A stretch of 21,589 bases of DNA from Chara braunii (GCA_003427395.1 BFEA01000026.1:3662591-3684179), one strand, 5' to 3'; shown: positions 9,289 to 16,647, counted from the first letter of the stretch. The notes: generated by a model from the sequence alone, not told the origin. Program-made: numbers and translations.

Positions 9289-9930
9289 TTATACGCATTT
9301 TCCCCTAAGAGATGAACTGCTAGGGGGTACCAAAGTAGTGAAAACGCTGAAGGAGTCAACATGATTGCTCTTCCTAGTAGTGACAGATGTCTTGTGTAGC
9401 CCCATGTTGCGTTGGCACACACCTTCCTCCAGCAGCTGGTCTTGAAACTCTGAGTTGTCTGACAGGGAGACCTGAACTCCCAAGTATCTGACCGAAGAGT
9501 CAGCGGGGACCCTTTTGATGCCCCAGTCTACCCTAATGTCAAACTGACCAAGCAAGAAATAAACCGATTTATTCCAATTAATGGAGGCTTCTGATAAGGT
9601 AGCATATGTATTTAGGGTGCGACGAAGGGCAATAAGAGAGGGTTTATCATTAAGGCAGGCCACAGTGAGATCGTCAGCAAGTGCCCCTCCTTTCCATTGC
9701 TTATTATTATGAATTTCCAGACCAGTGATTCTTTCGTTATACCTGATATTATCGAGCACGGTTTCCATGTGGAATGCATTGTGGATCACGAAGAGAAGTG
9801 GGGCCAGAGGGCACCCCTGTCTCAATGACCTAGTGTGTGGAAATTCATGTGAGAGCTGGCCGTTGACCAGTACCATAGCGCTAGAGGATGAGTACATTAC
9901 GTTTATCCATTAATGAAATTCGGGCCAAAA
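9289..9930 (-). pseudogene. LINE A reverse transcriptase core, motifs B and C
   Basis: A 202-codon frame (ATG at 9897) holds LRQGCPLAPLLF at residues 25-36, matching RT motif B (xxQGxPLSPxLF), and GGALADDLTV at 70-79. The ADD of that segment (residues 74-76) is motif C, with the two catalytic Asp. RYLGVQVS near residue 137 matches the L-GV/I segment of the later RT motif. Upstream, across 1 missing base at about 9918, the text continues as FIxWINVMY, the segment before motif B. Coding text continues after residue ~160 in another frame as WGYTRHLSLLGRAIMLTPSA (9422-9237). It primes and copies LINE RNA at the nicked target in intact relatives. Confidence 0.85.
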
Positions 9931-9950
9931 CCCATATGAGTCAGGGTGGC

Positions 9951-10275
9951 CCTGCTGACCGGTCACTGGACTGCCCAGTCCTCGAACTTCACAACAAATT
10001 TATTTAGGATAGGGAGGGAAGCCGTGCTATGGGCCATATGGCACCGCAGATGCGTTCTAGTTCTTGAAAATCCACACGTGGGAAGCGGCGAAATATCAGA
10101 AATGATTAAAGACATGATTGAAACAGCAATTAGAGCTCGCTGGAAAAAGACGGTACAAGGGATGAGAGCTCCCACAAAAAGAGCAGACATTACTCAAAAA
10201 TTGAACGAATTCTGCATGGACTGGCTGGGGGGGGAACAGGGAGGACGGATTGCATGGGTACAATGGGATGGCTAG
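9951..10275 (+). pseudogene. LINE B C-terminal ORF remnant
   Basis: The frame runs to a TAG at 10273-10275; the ATG at 9946 lies in the target-site duplication and is not a real start. From about residue 20 the product reads IGREAVLWAIWHRRC then VLVLENPHVG, followed by ISEMIKDMIETAIRARWKK. The pattern (ALW-x-x-R, then a helix ending in RW) parallels the LINE A tail ALWEDRNDQVF...IANWRRK. That supports the C-terminus of a second LINE ORF2. No zinc motif is left, because the copy is truncated before it. Later open frames (10279-10506) have no clear homology. Confidence 0.6.
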
Positions 10276-10754
10276 CTCTTGGATGGCAATGATCGCCTAG
10301 ACAAAGCGCAGAAGGATTATCGATTGCTCTTTCATAAATGGATTGAAATCCCCAGCAACATCCCACTCCCACCGGTTTCTGAGTTTCCTGATCTGTTTCC
10401 CCCATCAAACAACACCTTAGTTGAGCTGAGCTGGTATGGCCGAGATACTGTGGAGCCCGTCCAGCACAATCCTGGTGGGACCGGTCAGGATGGAGGAAGG
10501 GAATAGGAGGATTAGGTCTCTGCTCCGGTCGCCCCCTGGATGCAGAACCTGCCTCCGTATCCCCCCCCTCACACCTGGCCTGTCCACCCATGACCTGGCT
10601 GGAAAGACAGGCCCCCGTATTGATTGGAAAAAAAAGGGTGTGGGTCCAGTATGTAGAAGTCCCGCTCAGTCAATCCCCTGGACCCAAGGGTAATCAATGC
10701 TGGCAGGACCCCATAACTATGTATTGAAAGATACTCTAAGTTCAGTCTGTATAA

Positions 10755-10901
10755 GGGACGCTGGACCCGTTTTCCAGCAGGCGATGCTCCCCACCAATAG
10801 ATGGAGCCTCTCCCCAAGTGCTAGAGCCTAGTGGTGTCTGCTCTTATCAGCACCACTAGCACTGGTGGGTGTTTCAAAAAAAAAAAAAAAAAAAAAAAAA
10901 A
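10755..10901 (+). other. LINE B 3' terminal hairpins and poly(A)
   Basis: GGGACGCTGGACCCGTTTTC starts at 10755 and folds as CTGGA-CCCGTTT-TCCAG. The box GCTCCCCACCAATAGATGGA follows, then a longer hairpin at 10828-10859: CTAGTGGTG, bulged T, CTG, a 7-nt loop, CAG, CACCACTAG, i.e. 12 pairs. The A26 tail starts 16 nt later. In several LINEs the RT recognises a 3' stem-loop, so these are plausible recognition sites; that role is inference. Confidence 0.65.
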
Positions 10902-10912
10902 GTCAGGGTGGC

Positions 10913-11071
10913 ACCTACGAAGGCCCATCCGACTCTGTCATAGGCTTTCTCCATGTCTAGGAAGAGTACAGCTAAGTCCCGGTTTTCATTAGCTATGATT
11001 TCCAGGGCTTGGATCGTGGCCGCGATGTTGTCCATTATAGACCTGTGTTTAATAAAAGCACCTTGGCCTCA
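10913..11071 (-). pseudogene. LINE A reverse transcriptase, motif A segment
   Basis: An uninterrupted minus frame without its own start reads GQGAFIKHRSIMDNI, then AVLFLDMEKAYDRVGWAF, then VGATL. FLDMEKAYDRVGW matches RT motif A of non-LTR elements (FxDxxKAFDxVxW), with the first catalytic Asp in place. The preceding GAFIKHRSIMDN matches the RT2 block (tGFikgRsi.dNi). The segment is bounded by LINE B on one side and by the ~950-bp insertion on the other. It fits between the RT2 piece at 12021-12068 and the motif B/C piece below 9940. Confidence 0.9.
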
Positions 11072-11082
11072 CTTTCTTTCAC

Positions 11083-11297
11083 ACTTCACATGCATGTAAA
11101 CAGGTAGCACAGCAAACCGGCGACAAGCGCCCACTCAAAGCTCAGAGATATGGTAACCCAGAACACAGTTCAGATACAAGCTCGCTTCAGATGGCTATGG
11201 CGCGTCAGCGCCTGTACAACTCCCTGTTCGTCACTGTGCCCTGCTCTGCTGTTCGCACACACTCAACTTAGGATCACCCTGGATATCCCACACGCGA
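11083..11297 (+). repeat. Dispersed repeat R2, plus-strand copy
   Basis: Begins CACTTCACATGCATGTAAAC and shares AAGCGCCCACTCAAAGCTCA and GATCACCCTGGATATCCCAC with the minus-strand copy at 13134-13306. The copies are diverged, with indels, but order is conserved. Possibly a SINE or MITE; no ends seen. Confidence 0.7.
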
Positions 11298-11689
11298 CAC
11301 ACCGTACACATATGCACACATACACTACACCCTTTTTCCAGCTATGACGGCTATGGCCGCTACTACCTCTACCGCTATGGCTAAACTCTCCTTCTCGCTC
11401 ACTTCGTCTTTGGGCATACTGCAGACCACCTCGCACAAGTTGCTGTAGCAGCGCTTCCGCATGGCTTACGCAGAAATGAATGAATGGTTGGGCGCTGCCT
11501 CTTGATTTATACTTCTGTAATTCGTTGGTCGGCCCCTTTTCCATGACCGTGGTGCACACAGTCCCATACGGTATTTGCTTGACTGGACTAGGACTGACTG
11601 GGACTGCTACTGCTGACTCAGCAAGGGTGGACTCCACCACTTGCCCACTTGCCTCTGTCTAGACGTGAGCCAACTTCGAAAGGCCACTA

Positions 11690-11815
11690 CTGGGACCTTT
11701 TGGAAGTCTGTAGTCCTGGCCTTTCGAATACTGTAGCAGCTACGACCTTGACCTTTCAGGACTGTAGCAGCTACAACCTTGACCTTTCAGAAGCCATACA
11801 GCTACGACTTCTAGA
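11690..11815 (+). repeat. Short degenerate repeats with GACCTTTC core
   Basis: GGGACCTTTTGGAAG, CTGGCCTTTCGAATACTGTA, TTGACCTTTCAGGACTGTAG and TTGACCTTTCAGAAGCCATA alternate with GCAGCTACRACC. These are 3-4 diverged units of about 30 bp. The adjoining frame 11649-11942 is repeat-derived. Confidence 0.6.
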
Positions 11816-11904
11816 GCTCCCTAAGACCTCTGTCCGACAGGTCTACAGATCGAACCCCTACAACCTACAGACCCTACGACAGTCTACCACCTGTTACGAA
11901 TACA

Positions 11905-11990
11905 CAGGTCACGGGTTCAACTCTCGGGGTCAACGCAGGTAATGTACACAGGTAAGGTAAGGTCTAGGGATCGAGCCCTGGGATCTGCAT
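11905..11990 (+). promoter_or_regulatory. Possible tRNA-like B-box motifs (SINE remnant)
   Basis: GGTCACGGGTTCAACTC near 11908 and GGTCTAGGGATCGAGCCC near 11961 resemble the variable-loop plus T-arm (internal B box) of tRNA genes. A third weaker match, AGATCGAACCCC, is near 11848. No cloverleaf or matching A box was found, so these are at most remnants of a tRNA-derived SINE. Confidence 0.25.
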
Positions 11991-12020
11991 TCGCTATTGC
12001 TAGCAGGTGAATACCGTTTC

Positions 12021-12068
12021 ATATCTGGCTAATCGAATTGCTAATGCTTTAGCTAGTATTTTGTATGA
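12021..12068 (-). pseudogene. LINE A reverse transcriptase, RT2 segment
   Basis: The minus frame reads SYKILAKALAIRLARY, matching the LINE block YKIlaK.la.RL. that follows the RPISLLNV motif. It lies between two insertions. With the 12069-12529 insertion removed, the text LLNVSY joins KILAKAL in frame, which supports that boundary. Confidence 0.85.
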
Positions 12069-12162
12069 TTCCTCGCCAAAACTAGCAAGGAGAAATGGCC
12101 TCTCCTCTGTGTGACCTGGCCCTGTGAGTCTGTGACTGCATTTGCTGTCATCGGGAAAAGCG

Positions 12163-12225
12163 AACCTGCACACACGGAGGCACCCTGGTTGACAGTGTGA
12201 CAACGTGCCTCTGTGTGTGCAGGTT
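12163..12225. repeat. 21-bp near-perfect inverted repeat
   Basis: AACCTGCACACACGGAGGCAC (one base over the quoting limit, so in parts: AACCTGCACACA then CGGAGGCAC) pairs with GTGCCTCTG then TGTGTGCAGGTT at 12205-12225. 20 of 21 positions pair, the exception being G-T capable in RNA. The loop is 21 nt. It could fold as a hairpin RNA within the inserted element. Confidence 0.8.
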
Positions 12226-12432
12226 TGCATATGCAATCACCGCAGCTGCTGGCGGTCTAAAGCCGCAGGCCGTGGTGCGTGCAGTGTCACAGCCTGTGGC
12301 AGCTAGGCAGGCTCCAGGAACATATACTGTAGCTGGTCTTGGGGAGCAGCTCCGAGAGAAGAAGTGAGACCATCCTCGACCCTGGGTAATGCCATGTTTG
12401 CCCCTTTGCCCTAGCGTTTAGGGTGCAGGGCT

Positions 12433-12497
12433 GCTCAGAGGCCATGCTAATCTTCATTCTCTGTATCATTCCAATTTTCACAGATGTCCTGAAGGAC
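12433..12497 (-). pseudogene. U6 snRNA-derived fragment (antisense to its host insert)
   Basis: On minus: GTCCTTCAGGAC (5' stem-loop), ACATCTGTGAAAATTGGAAT, GATACAGAGA, then an ATGA insertion, then AGATTAGCATGGCC. The ACAGAGA box and the AGC triad region of U6 are retained, with a 4-nt insertion between them. The 3' half of U6 is absent. Without an upstream promoter or intact body it is a pseudogene. The 5' stem-loop type matches plants and green algae rather than animals. Confidence 0.85.
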
Positions 12498-12521
12498 ATT
12501 CCAGGAAAAAAAAATAAAAAA

Positions 12522-12880
12522 TTGTATGAGACGTTGAGTAGGGAGATAGGGCGCCAATTACGGATGTCAGTTTTGCCGCCCTTTTTGTACAGTAGAGTGA
12601 TAATCCCCTGCTGCATCCCCTTGGTAAGTGCACCGCCAGTCAGATCTCCATTGTAAATCTCAGACAGTGCTGGCCCAGTTGGTCCGACAGCGCTAAGTAC
12701 ACTTCCACCGGTAGGCCATCTGATCCTAGGCATTTTCCTAGTGCCATCTGTTTTGCAGCAAGATGTAGCTCTCCGGATGTGAAGGGTCTGTCTAGGTCTA
12801 GACGACCTTCAGTGGGTAACTTAATATCAGATTTATCCCAGAAGCTCGAGTTTTCTCTGAGATCTGCCAAAAAGGATTCT
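12522..12880 (-). pseudogene. LINE A reverse transcriptase N-terminal part (RT0-RT1)
   Basis: Two minus frames carry one domain. The first, about 12880-12685, reads RPFTSGELHLAAKQMALGKC then LGSDGLPVEVY, the pre-RT block with PG-DGLP-E-Y seen in LINEs (here S replaces P before D). After a frameshift near 12685 the second reads GDLTGGALTKGMQQGIITLL then YKKGGKTDIRNWRPISLLNV, the classic RT1 motif. The frame is then cut by the insertion at 12529. No endonuclease precedes it. Confidence 0.88.
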
Positions 12881-12905
12881 TGCAGTCTTCTGGTTGTTAG
12901 GATGC

Positions 12906-13356
12906 CCTGAAACTGCCCTGCCCTTGACTGGGTGGCGGCCATAGCCGGAGAAAGGCAGGAGGACACCGATAGCCAACGTGGACACATGGACGACACATAT
13001 GCGCCAAGGGAGGACGAACGCAATGGTGATAGCGAGAAGGTAGCAGCATCCGCAGCAGCCCGGAAAATGGGGGGCACACAAATGAAATGGGCCGGGTGAC
13101 AAGATATCGCATGGNGTTCGAGTGTTAGAGTGATGCGTGTGGGATATCCAGGGTGATCCAGTGTATGTGAACAGTGAGATGTTTGGGCGCTGAAGTCGCC
13201 ATAGCCAATTGAGAGTGAACTCGTATCTGAAAGCCATACATCTGAGTTTTGAGTGGGCGCATTTCGCCAGTATGCTGCGTTGCTGTTTACATGCATGAAA
13301 AGTGTGTTTGAGAACGAGTCTGATTGCAATCAGCAAATTACCGCATAAAAAAAAGA
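12906..13356 (-). repeat. Dispersed repeat R2 copy and flanking unassigned sequence
   Basis: The segment 13134-13306 is the reverse-complement relative of 11083-11297, sharing the CATGCATG-TAAACAG start, GCGCCCACTCAAAACTCAG, and GGATCACCCTGGATATCCCA. The long open minus frames through here (up to 229 codons) fuse this non-LINE sequence to the LINE A RT and are not a real gene. One base (13115) is N. Confidence 0.65.
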
Positions 13357-13647
13357 AGCCATTACAGCATTATGCACCATGTATCAGTAGAAAAAGGAAA
13401 AAAAGGGGGCTAGTCCGGGGACTGGTGTTTATCTGTGGTAATTGGTCTATTTGAGACTATGTCTGAGCTTCGTGGGGTACCCCGTGCTGAGTTGTTCTTC
13501 CAAAACCCCCCTCTTGCTCGCATGCTTTGATGAGACAGGAAAGATATTCCTCACCTACCATAGTGAGAGTCTATAGGCTGGCTTTTAAAAAAGGAAAAAA
13601 GAAAAAAGGAAAAGGGGTCTATAGGTTTGCCAGAACTCCTTGGATAG
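13357..13647. other. No gene seen
   Basis: Mixed sequence with A/G-rich runs near 13390-13405 and 13587-13613. No domain, RNA gene or element end recognised. Confidence 0.4.
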
Positions 13648-13748
13648 ACCATATAACCTTTTTTTTTTTTTTTAAACGTGCTCCATCTATTGGTGGGGAG
13701 CAGCACCTGCTGGAAACCGGGTCCAGCGTCCCATAGATACAACCATAT
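13648..13748 (-). mobile_element. Very short (~87-bp) retroelement insertion
   Basis: A 15-T run (13659-13673) is followed by GCTCCATCTATTGGTGGGGA, GCAGCACCTGCTGGAAACCG and GGTCCAGCGTCCC to 13732. Read on minus this is GGGACGC, hairpin GCTGGA-CCCGGTT-TCCAGC, the GCTGCTCCCCACC box, AATAGATGGAGC, then poly(A). ACCATAT at 13648-13654 and 13742-13748 could be the target-site duplication. If so, only the last ~70 bp of the parent LINE was copied. The duplication is short, so boundaries are tentative. Confidence 0.7.
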
Positions 13749-14194
13749 CCTCACAAATTGGCACTAGGAACCTACTGAAAAAGTCCAATTGACCTAAGGA
13801 TGGAATTTGGAAATCGAGGTACCGGGATCTCCCGGCTTTAGCTCAAGGAATTTGGAGCTACTTCAAACCTTTGTTGTATGGAACTTCAGAGTTAAACAAA
13901 ATCCAGATATCGCATGGCTGCTAGGGAGATATGCTCGGGTAAGGACCGAGGGACCGAGACCGACCTAAGGGAAGAGAGTTGAGAGGCAGTAACTGTTGGA
14001 GAATAACAAGGAAAGACATGATAATCACAAAAGTGGTGAGGTGGGTGGCAAGGGAGGAAATAGGGTCGATACCGACGCGTGAAATAGGCGGGGCGAAGGA
14101 GGTATCTGGCATGGTTGTACACGTCACCCAGGGCGATAAATCGGCGCTGGTAAAGGCAGTCCGAATCCCTAAGGGAAGGAGACAGATGGAGGGT
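13749..14194. other. No assigned gene; weak plus-strand open frame
   Basis: A plus frame at 13979-14218 (79 codons) reads KDMIITKVVRWVAREEIGSI and further charged text but has no domain I know and runs into the minisatellite. A small palindrome CCGGGATCTCCCGG lies near 13823. Confidence 0.3.
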
Positions 14195-14455
14195 GATAAG
14201 ACAAAACACGGCAAGTAAAAGAACGTGGTGAAGCACACAAAGGTGTGTATGGCATCAGATGATGTTGCAAAGAAGAAACGAAGGGGAGAGAAAGGGGGGG
14301 AGAGGAAGCAACTGACAAGACAAAACGCGGCATGTAAAAGAACGTGGTGGAGCATGCAAAGGGGTGTACGGCATCAGTTGACGCTGCGAAGAAGAGACGA
14401 AGGGGCAAGAAGGGGGAGGCGAGGAAGCAACTGATAAGACAAAACGTGACGATCA
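14195..14455 (+). repeat. 119-bp minisatellite, about 2.2 copies
   Basis: Units start at 14195, 14314 and 14433 with GAYAAGACAAAACRYG. Each contains AAGAACGTGGTGRAGCA, GGCATCAG-TGA-G-TGC and GAGGAAGCAACTG. The period of 119 is not a multiple of three, so coding frames rotate between copies. This argues against a repeat protein. Confidence 0.9.
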
Positions 14456-14484
14456 AGAGGAGGACGGAGGGAATTAAGGAGAGG

Positions 14485-14500
14485 AGAGAGAATTCTCTCT
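14485..14500. repeat. 16-bp perfect palindrome
   Basis: AGAGAGAATTCTCTCT is its own reverse complement. It lies in a GA-rich flank of the minisatellite. Function unknown and may be fortuitous. Confidence 0.6.
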
Positions 14501-14825
14501 TGGGCGGGAGGGGCGCCCGGCTGAGAAATATCGATCCCCCGAAGGGATGAGCGCAGTGCAACGATCAACAAGGGGTGTATGGTGCGTGCCTCCCAATCAT
14601 AATCACTCCTATTCATCATTGACTTGTCCCTCCCCCAAAAGCCAGCCATGCAGATTTCATGTACTCTTCCCATCTATAAATATGTGTGAGGCAAAGGCCT
14701 CAATATGCCCTACTGGGCCCCTAATTGCAACAGCGTCGTCTGCCCTAAGTGAAGGCAGGCCCGACGGACCCTAGGAGGCCTATTTTGGACTACTTCGCAA
14801 CTGGAGAAAATGCAGGCAGTTGCGA

Positions 14826-15030
14826 AGCGCCAGTTGGTTGGAAGCGCCCAGGCCCTGATCTCCTTTATCAAATGCATCTGAGTCAGGCCCTGGGCGAGAT
14901 TCCCAGCATAGGCCCAACTCAAGACTGTAGCGCCAGTTGGTTGGAAGCGCCCAGGCCCTGATCTCCTTTATCAAATGCATCTGAGTCAGGCCCTGGGCGA
15001 GATTTGCAGCATAGGCCCAACTCAGACTGT
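14826..15030 (+). repeat. 103-bp direct tandem duplication
   Basis: Copies at 14826-14928 and 14929-15030 differ at only a few positions (CC/TG near the end, one A indel). Each copy contains an internal inverted repeat, CGCCCAGGCCCTGA with TCAGGCCCTGGGCG, pairing at 13 of 14 positions over a ~24-nt loop. The near identity indicates a recent duplication. Confidence 0.95.
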
Positions 15031-15725
15031 GGGTAGTTGGGCACAAATAACTGTCGGTGGCCCTGGGCCAATTCGTTTGGTCTGAGGCTCAGCCTCCCTG
15101 GGCCTACCGGAAGCTGCTGGGTCGAGGCCCAGCACAGCCAGGCTGCACGCACACAGGCTGGCCATTTCCATATAGGAAAGGGCCAGCCCACACTTTGGGC
15201 ATTCGGTGCTGGCTGCATGCTGCGCAAGCGCTGCTGCGCTGAAGCTGGCTGGCACTCACGAGCTCACGGGCGAGCTGGAAGGAGCAGGCAGCCATAGCCG
15301 AGCTGCGCTGTTGCATGCTGGATGGGGCGCATGGTGGTTCTTGGGTGCATGTGGCATCTGTGTGTTGGGGAACGAAGTTGTGAGTGATGCAAGAGACATA
15401 CCTGGTGCTGGAAGCATGCGGCATTGGCCGCTATCTGCTCGTACTTCAGGAGAGTTGTTGTCGTCATCTTCGGCATTGTAGTCTAGGCTAGATAGGATCT
15501 GCTATCTGTAGTCTGGGCGCCGAGCGCCAGATAGGATATCAACATTGGTTCTTTATTGATGATGATGATGAGACTATACCAGCATTGTCAATTATGAGCT
15601 CTTGGTGTGTTCTTATTTGGTGAAACTCGTGATGCAATTCTGCTGTTGGTTCGAGGTCACGACTATCTGGTCTTATGTGTATGATGCTGTTTGATTGCTG
15701 AAGTTCGCTATTGCTCATCGTCCTT
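15031..15725. other. No gene seen; GC-rich, GCTGG-rich stretch
   Basis: Up to about 15350 the sequence is rich in CTGGGC, GCTGGC and GGCCCAG words on both strands, so several overlapping frames stay open (for example 15037-15297 plus and 15424-15104 minus) without any domain. From 15480 the composition becomes less GC-rich; a GATGATGATGATG run is near 15558. Confidence 0.4.
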
Positions 15726-15728
15726 GCA

Positions 15729-15741
15729 ATTTGGTATCGGA
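15729..15741 (+). promoter_or_regulatory. Possible tRNA-Met-type primer binding site of an LTR element
   Basis: TTTGGTATCGGAGTTGTGG resembles the plant LTR retrotransposon primer binding site TGGTATCAGAGC, with two mismatches in the first 12. If real, an LTR would end just upstream (CTTGCAAT) and the gag-like frame at 16986 would lie downstream. No second LTR copy was found, so this is tentative. Confidence 0.25.
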
Positions 15742-15857
15742 GTTGTGGTACGTTGCGCTCATCTGGCGCTTCTCTTCTGCCTATGCGGTACATACATGCA
15801 GTCTGCTTGGTGAGTGAGGCCGTTGGTGGTGTGTAGTGAGGAGGGCGGAGACAAGGT

Positions 15858-16034
15858 ATGGCGACCCAGGAGGAGAGGGGAATCGTCGGGAAGGCTACGG
15901 TGTGTATATTGGGTGTTCGCAGTGTGATGAGAACTATCTGGTGGTTGATTGATGCTGAGGGGGAACGGCGAGATAATGCTGGTTGTGCCGATGCAGTGAC
16001 AGGTCATCACAATCGCCATCAGGTCATCTGGTGA
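15858..16034 (+). CDS. Small unrecognised ORF (58 codons)
   Basis: ATG at 15858, TGA at 16032-16034. It begins MATQEERGIVGKATVCILGV and is a mixed-composition peptide without a known motif. It lies between the possible primer binding site and the gag-like frame. It could be retroelement leader debris or chance. Confidence 0.12.
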   Translation: MATQEERGIVGKATVCILGVRSVMRTIWWLIDAEGERRDNAGCADAVTGHHNRHQVIW

Positions 16035-16401
16035 GAATATCTGTGGTTGGGGGCAGCTATATCGAGGTACGTTGCTCTTAACCTTATCTACCCTCTTAAT
16101 CAGTTCTTACCGTGAAGTTGTGAGTTCCTTCTTGAGGGTCCTCTCATGTGAGGTGTCGTGTGCGCTCAACCTTGAGAGTCGACATTGTTCTTGTGGAGCA
16201 TCTGGAAGGAGAGGGCGGTGCTTTCTGAAGGGCCCTGGACGGAGCGTTGGGTCACGGTCACCATGCCAACCCACCGGGAGTAGAGCACGCATGCGTTGCT
16301 GCTTTGTCCTTGTCTGCTTGCTGCGCTCATAGAAGGGGTACTGAAGGGCAGGCCAGCCCTATGGGAGAGACGAGTATCGAGCGTCTATAAATAAACACCG
16401 G

Positions 16402-16647
16402 TTGGGGAAACCATTAGCTGTGATCGTCGTCCTGTTGCGACGTAAAATAATTCCTGATGACACTTGGGGGGCGGTCGTTAAATTGCCTCTGGATCAGCCA
16501 ATTGGTGTAAGGCTTGTTGCACGCAAGGATAAACACAGTGCAGGGCTGGCCATCTCAGCAGCTACTCAGGGCACAGGGGTGGGTCGTGTGCACACCTTTA
16601 GTCACGCACGCCAAACCGGATTGCTCAGGGACTCCGACGTCAAGTGA
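16402..16647 (+). CDS. Unrecognised ORF (81 codons)
   Basis: ATG at 16402, TGA end at 16647. It begins MGKPLAVIVVLLRRKIIPDD and continues VKLPLDQPIGVRLVARKDKH. Composition is plausible for protein but no family is recognised. A TATA-like TCTATAAATAAAC at about 16384 lies just upstream; this would be close for a promoter and start codon, and may be chance. Nearby 16050-16400 and 16650-16985 hold nothing else I can name; a palindrome-like AAATAATTATTT lies near 16901. Confidence 0.2.
   Translation: MGKPLAVIVVLLRRKIIPDDTWGAVVKLPLDQPIGVRLVARKDKHSAGLAISAATQGTGVGRVHTFSHARQTGLLRDSDVK

Larger units (their letters stand above)
9940..10912 (+). mobile_element. LINE B: 5'-truncated insertion with 11-bp target-site duplication
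   Basis: GTCAGGGTGGC occurs at 9940-9950 and again at 10902-10912, exactly flanking a segment that ends in 26 A (10876-10901). Outside the duplication, the LINE A text joins correctly: motif A sequence ending FVGATL on one side and THMGFGPNFI on the other, in one frame. LINE B therefore inserted into LINE A in the opposite orientation. The insert carries a LINE C-terminal frame, a 3' UTR and two hairpins. It lacks the RT and endonuclease, as expected of abortive reverse transcription. Confidence 0.92.
11072..12020. mobile_element. ~950-bp insertion in the LINE A RT gene, unassigned
   Basis: LINE A coding text stops after RLARY (near 12021) and resumes at GQGAFIKH (near 11071), so about 950 bp are foreign, less perhaps 20 bp of lost host sequence. 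The insert begins with a copy of a dispersed repeat (11083-11297) and continues with CTATGRC-rich sequence. At 11690-11815 four short units based on GACCTTTC or CTACGAC-TTG are spaced by 30-50 bp. No target-site duplication or tail could be identified by eye, so class and exact ends are open. It could be composite. Confidence 0.6.
12061..12529 (+). mobile_element. A-tailed ~460-bp insertion with 8-bp target-site duplication
   Basis: TTGTATGA occurs at 12061-12068 and 12522-12529. The segment between them ends on the plus strand in AAAAAAAAATAAAAAA (12506-12521), so the inserted RNA copy runs plus, antisense to LINE A. Removing it restores an unbroken RT frame across the site. The insert contains a 21-bp inverted repeat (12163-12225) and, just before the A tail, a U6 snRNA-derived segment in antisense (12433-12497). 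No coding potential is seen. It may be a SINE, or a chimera made by template switching. Confidence 0.8.
6921..12905 (-). mobile_element. LINE A: decayed, nested-insertion-broken non-LTR retrotransposon
   Basis: The minus strand carries, in the correct order, pieces of a LINE ORF2-type reverse transcriptase: a domain-0 segment and RT1 (12880-12522), RT2 (12068-12021), motif A (11071-10913), motifs B and C (9930-9289), thumb/connection segments (9422-8290), a Cys/His C-terminal domain (8082-7447), a 3' UTR with three hairpins (7294-7010), and a T-rich tract near 6921-6955 that reads as a degenerate poly(A) tail. The endonuclease domain is missing, so the copy is 5'-truncated or its 5' part was replaced near 12905. 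Frameshifts, stops and three large insertions make it non-functional. This is an APE-type LINE by RT motif style; the clade cannot be fixed by eye. Confidence 0.85.

Noticed and set aside
11905-11990. A functional tRNA gene
   Set aside because: Only T-arm-like words are seen; no acceptor, D-arm or anticodon stem pairs up.
12640-13329. 229-codon minus frame as a single gene
   Set aside because: It fuses unrelated repeat R2 sequence to the LINE A reverse transcriptase start; only the last ~65 codons are LINE.
13102-13917. Shared 13-mer AGATATCGCATGG at 13102 and about 13905
   Set aside because: A single match of this length is expected by chance in a window this size and the flanks are unrelated.
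14719-15424. Overlapping open frames on both strands in the GC-rich stretch
   Set aside because: They repeat with the 103-bp duplication or follow GCTGG-rich composition, with no domain.
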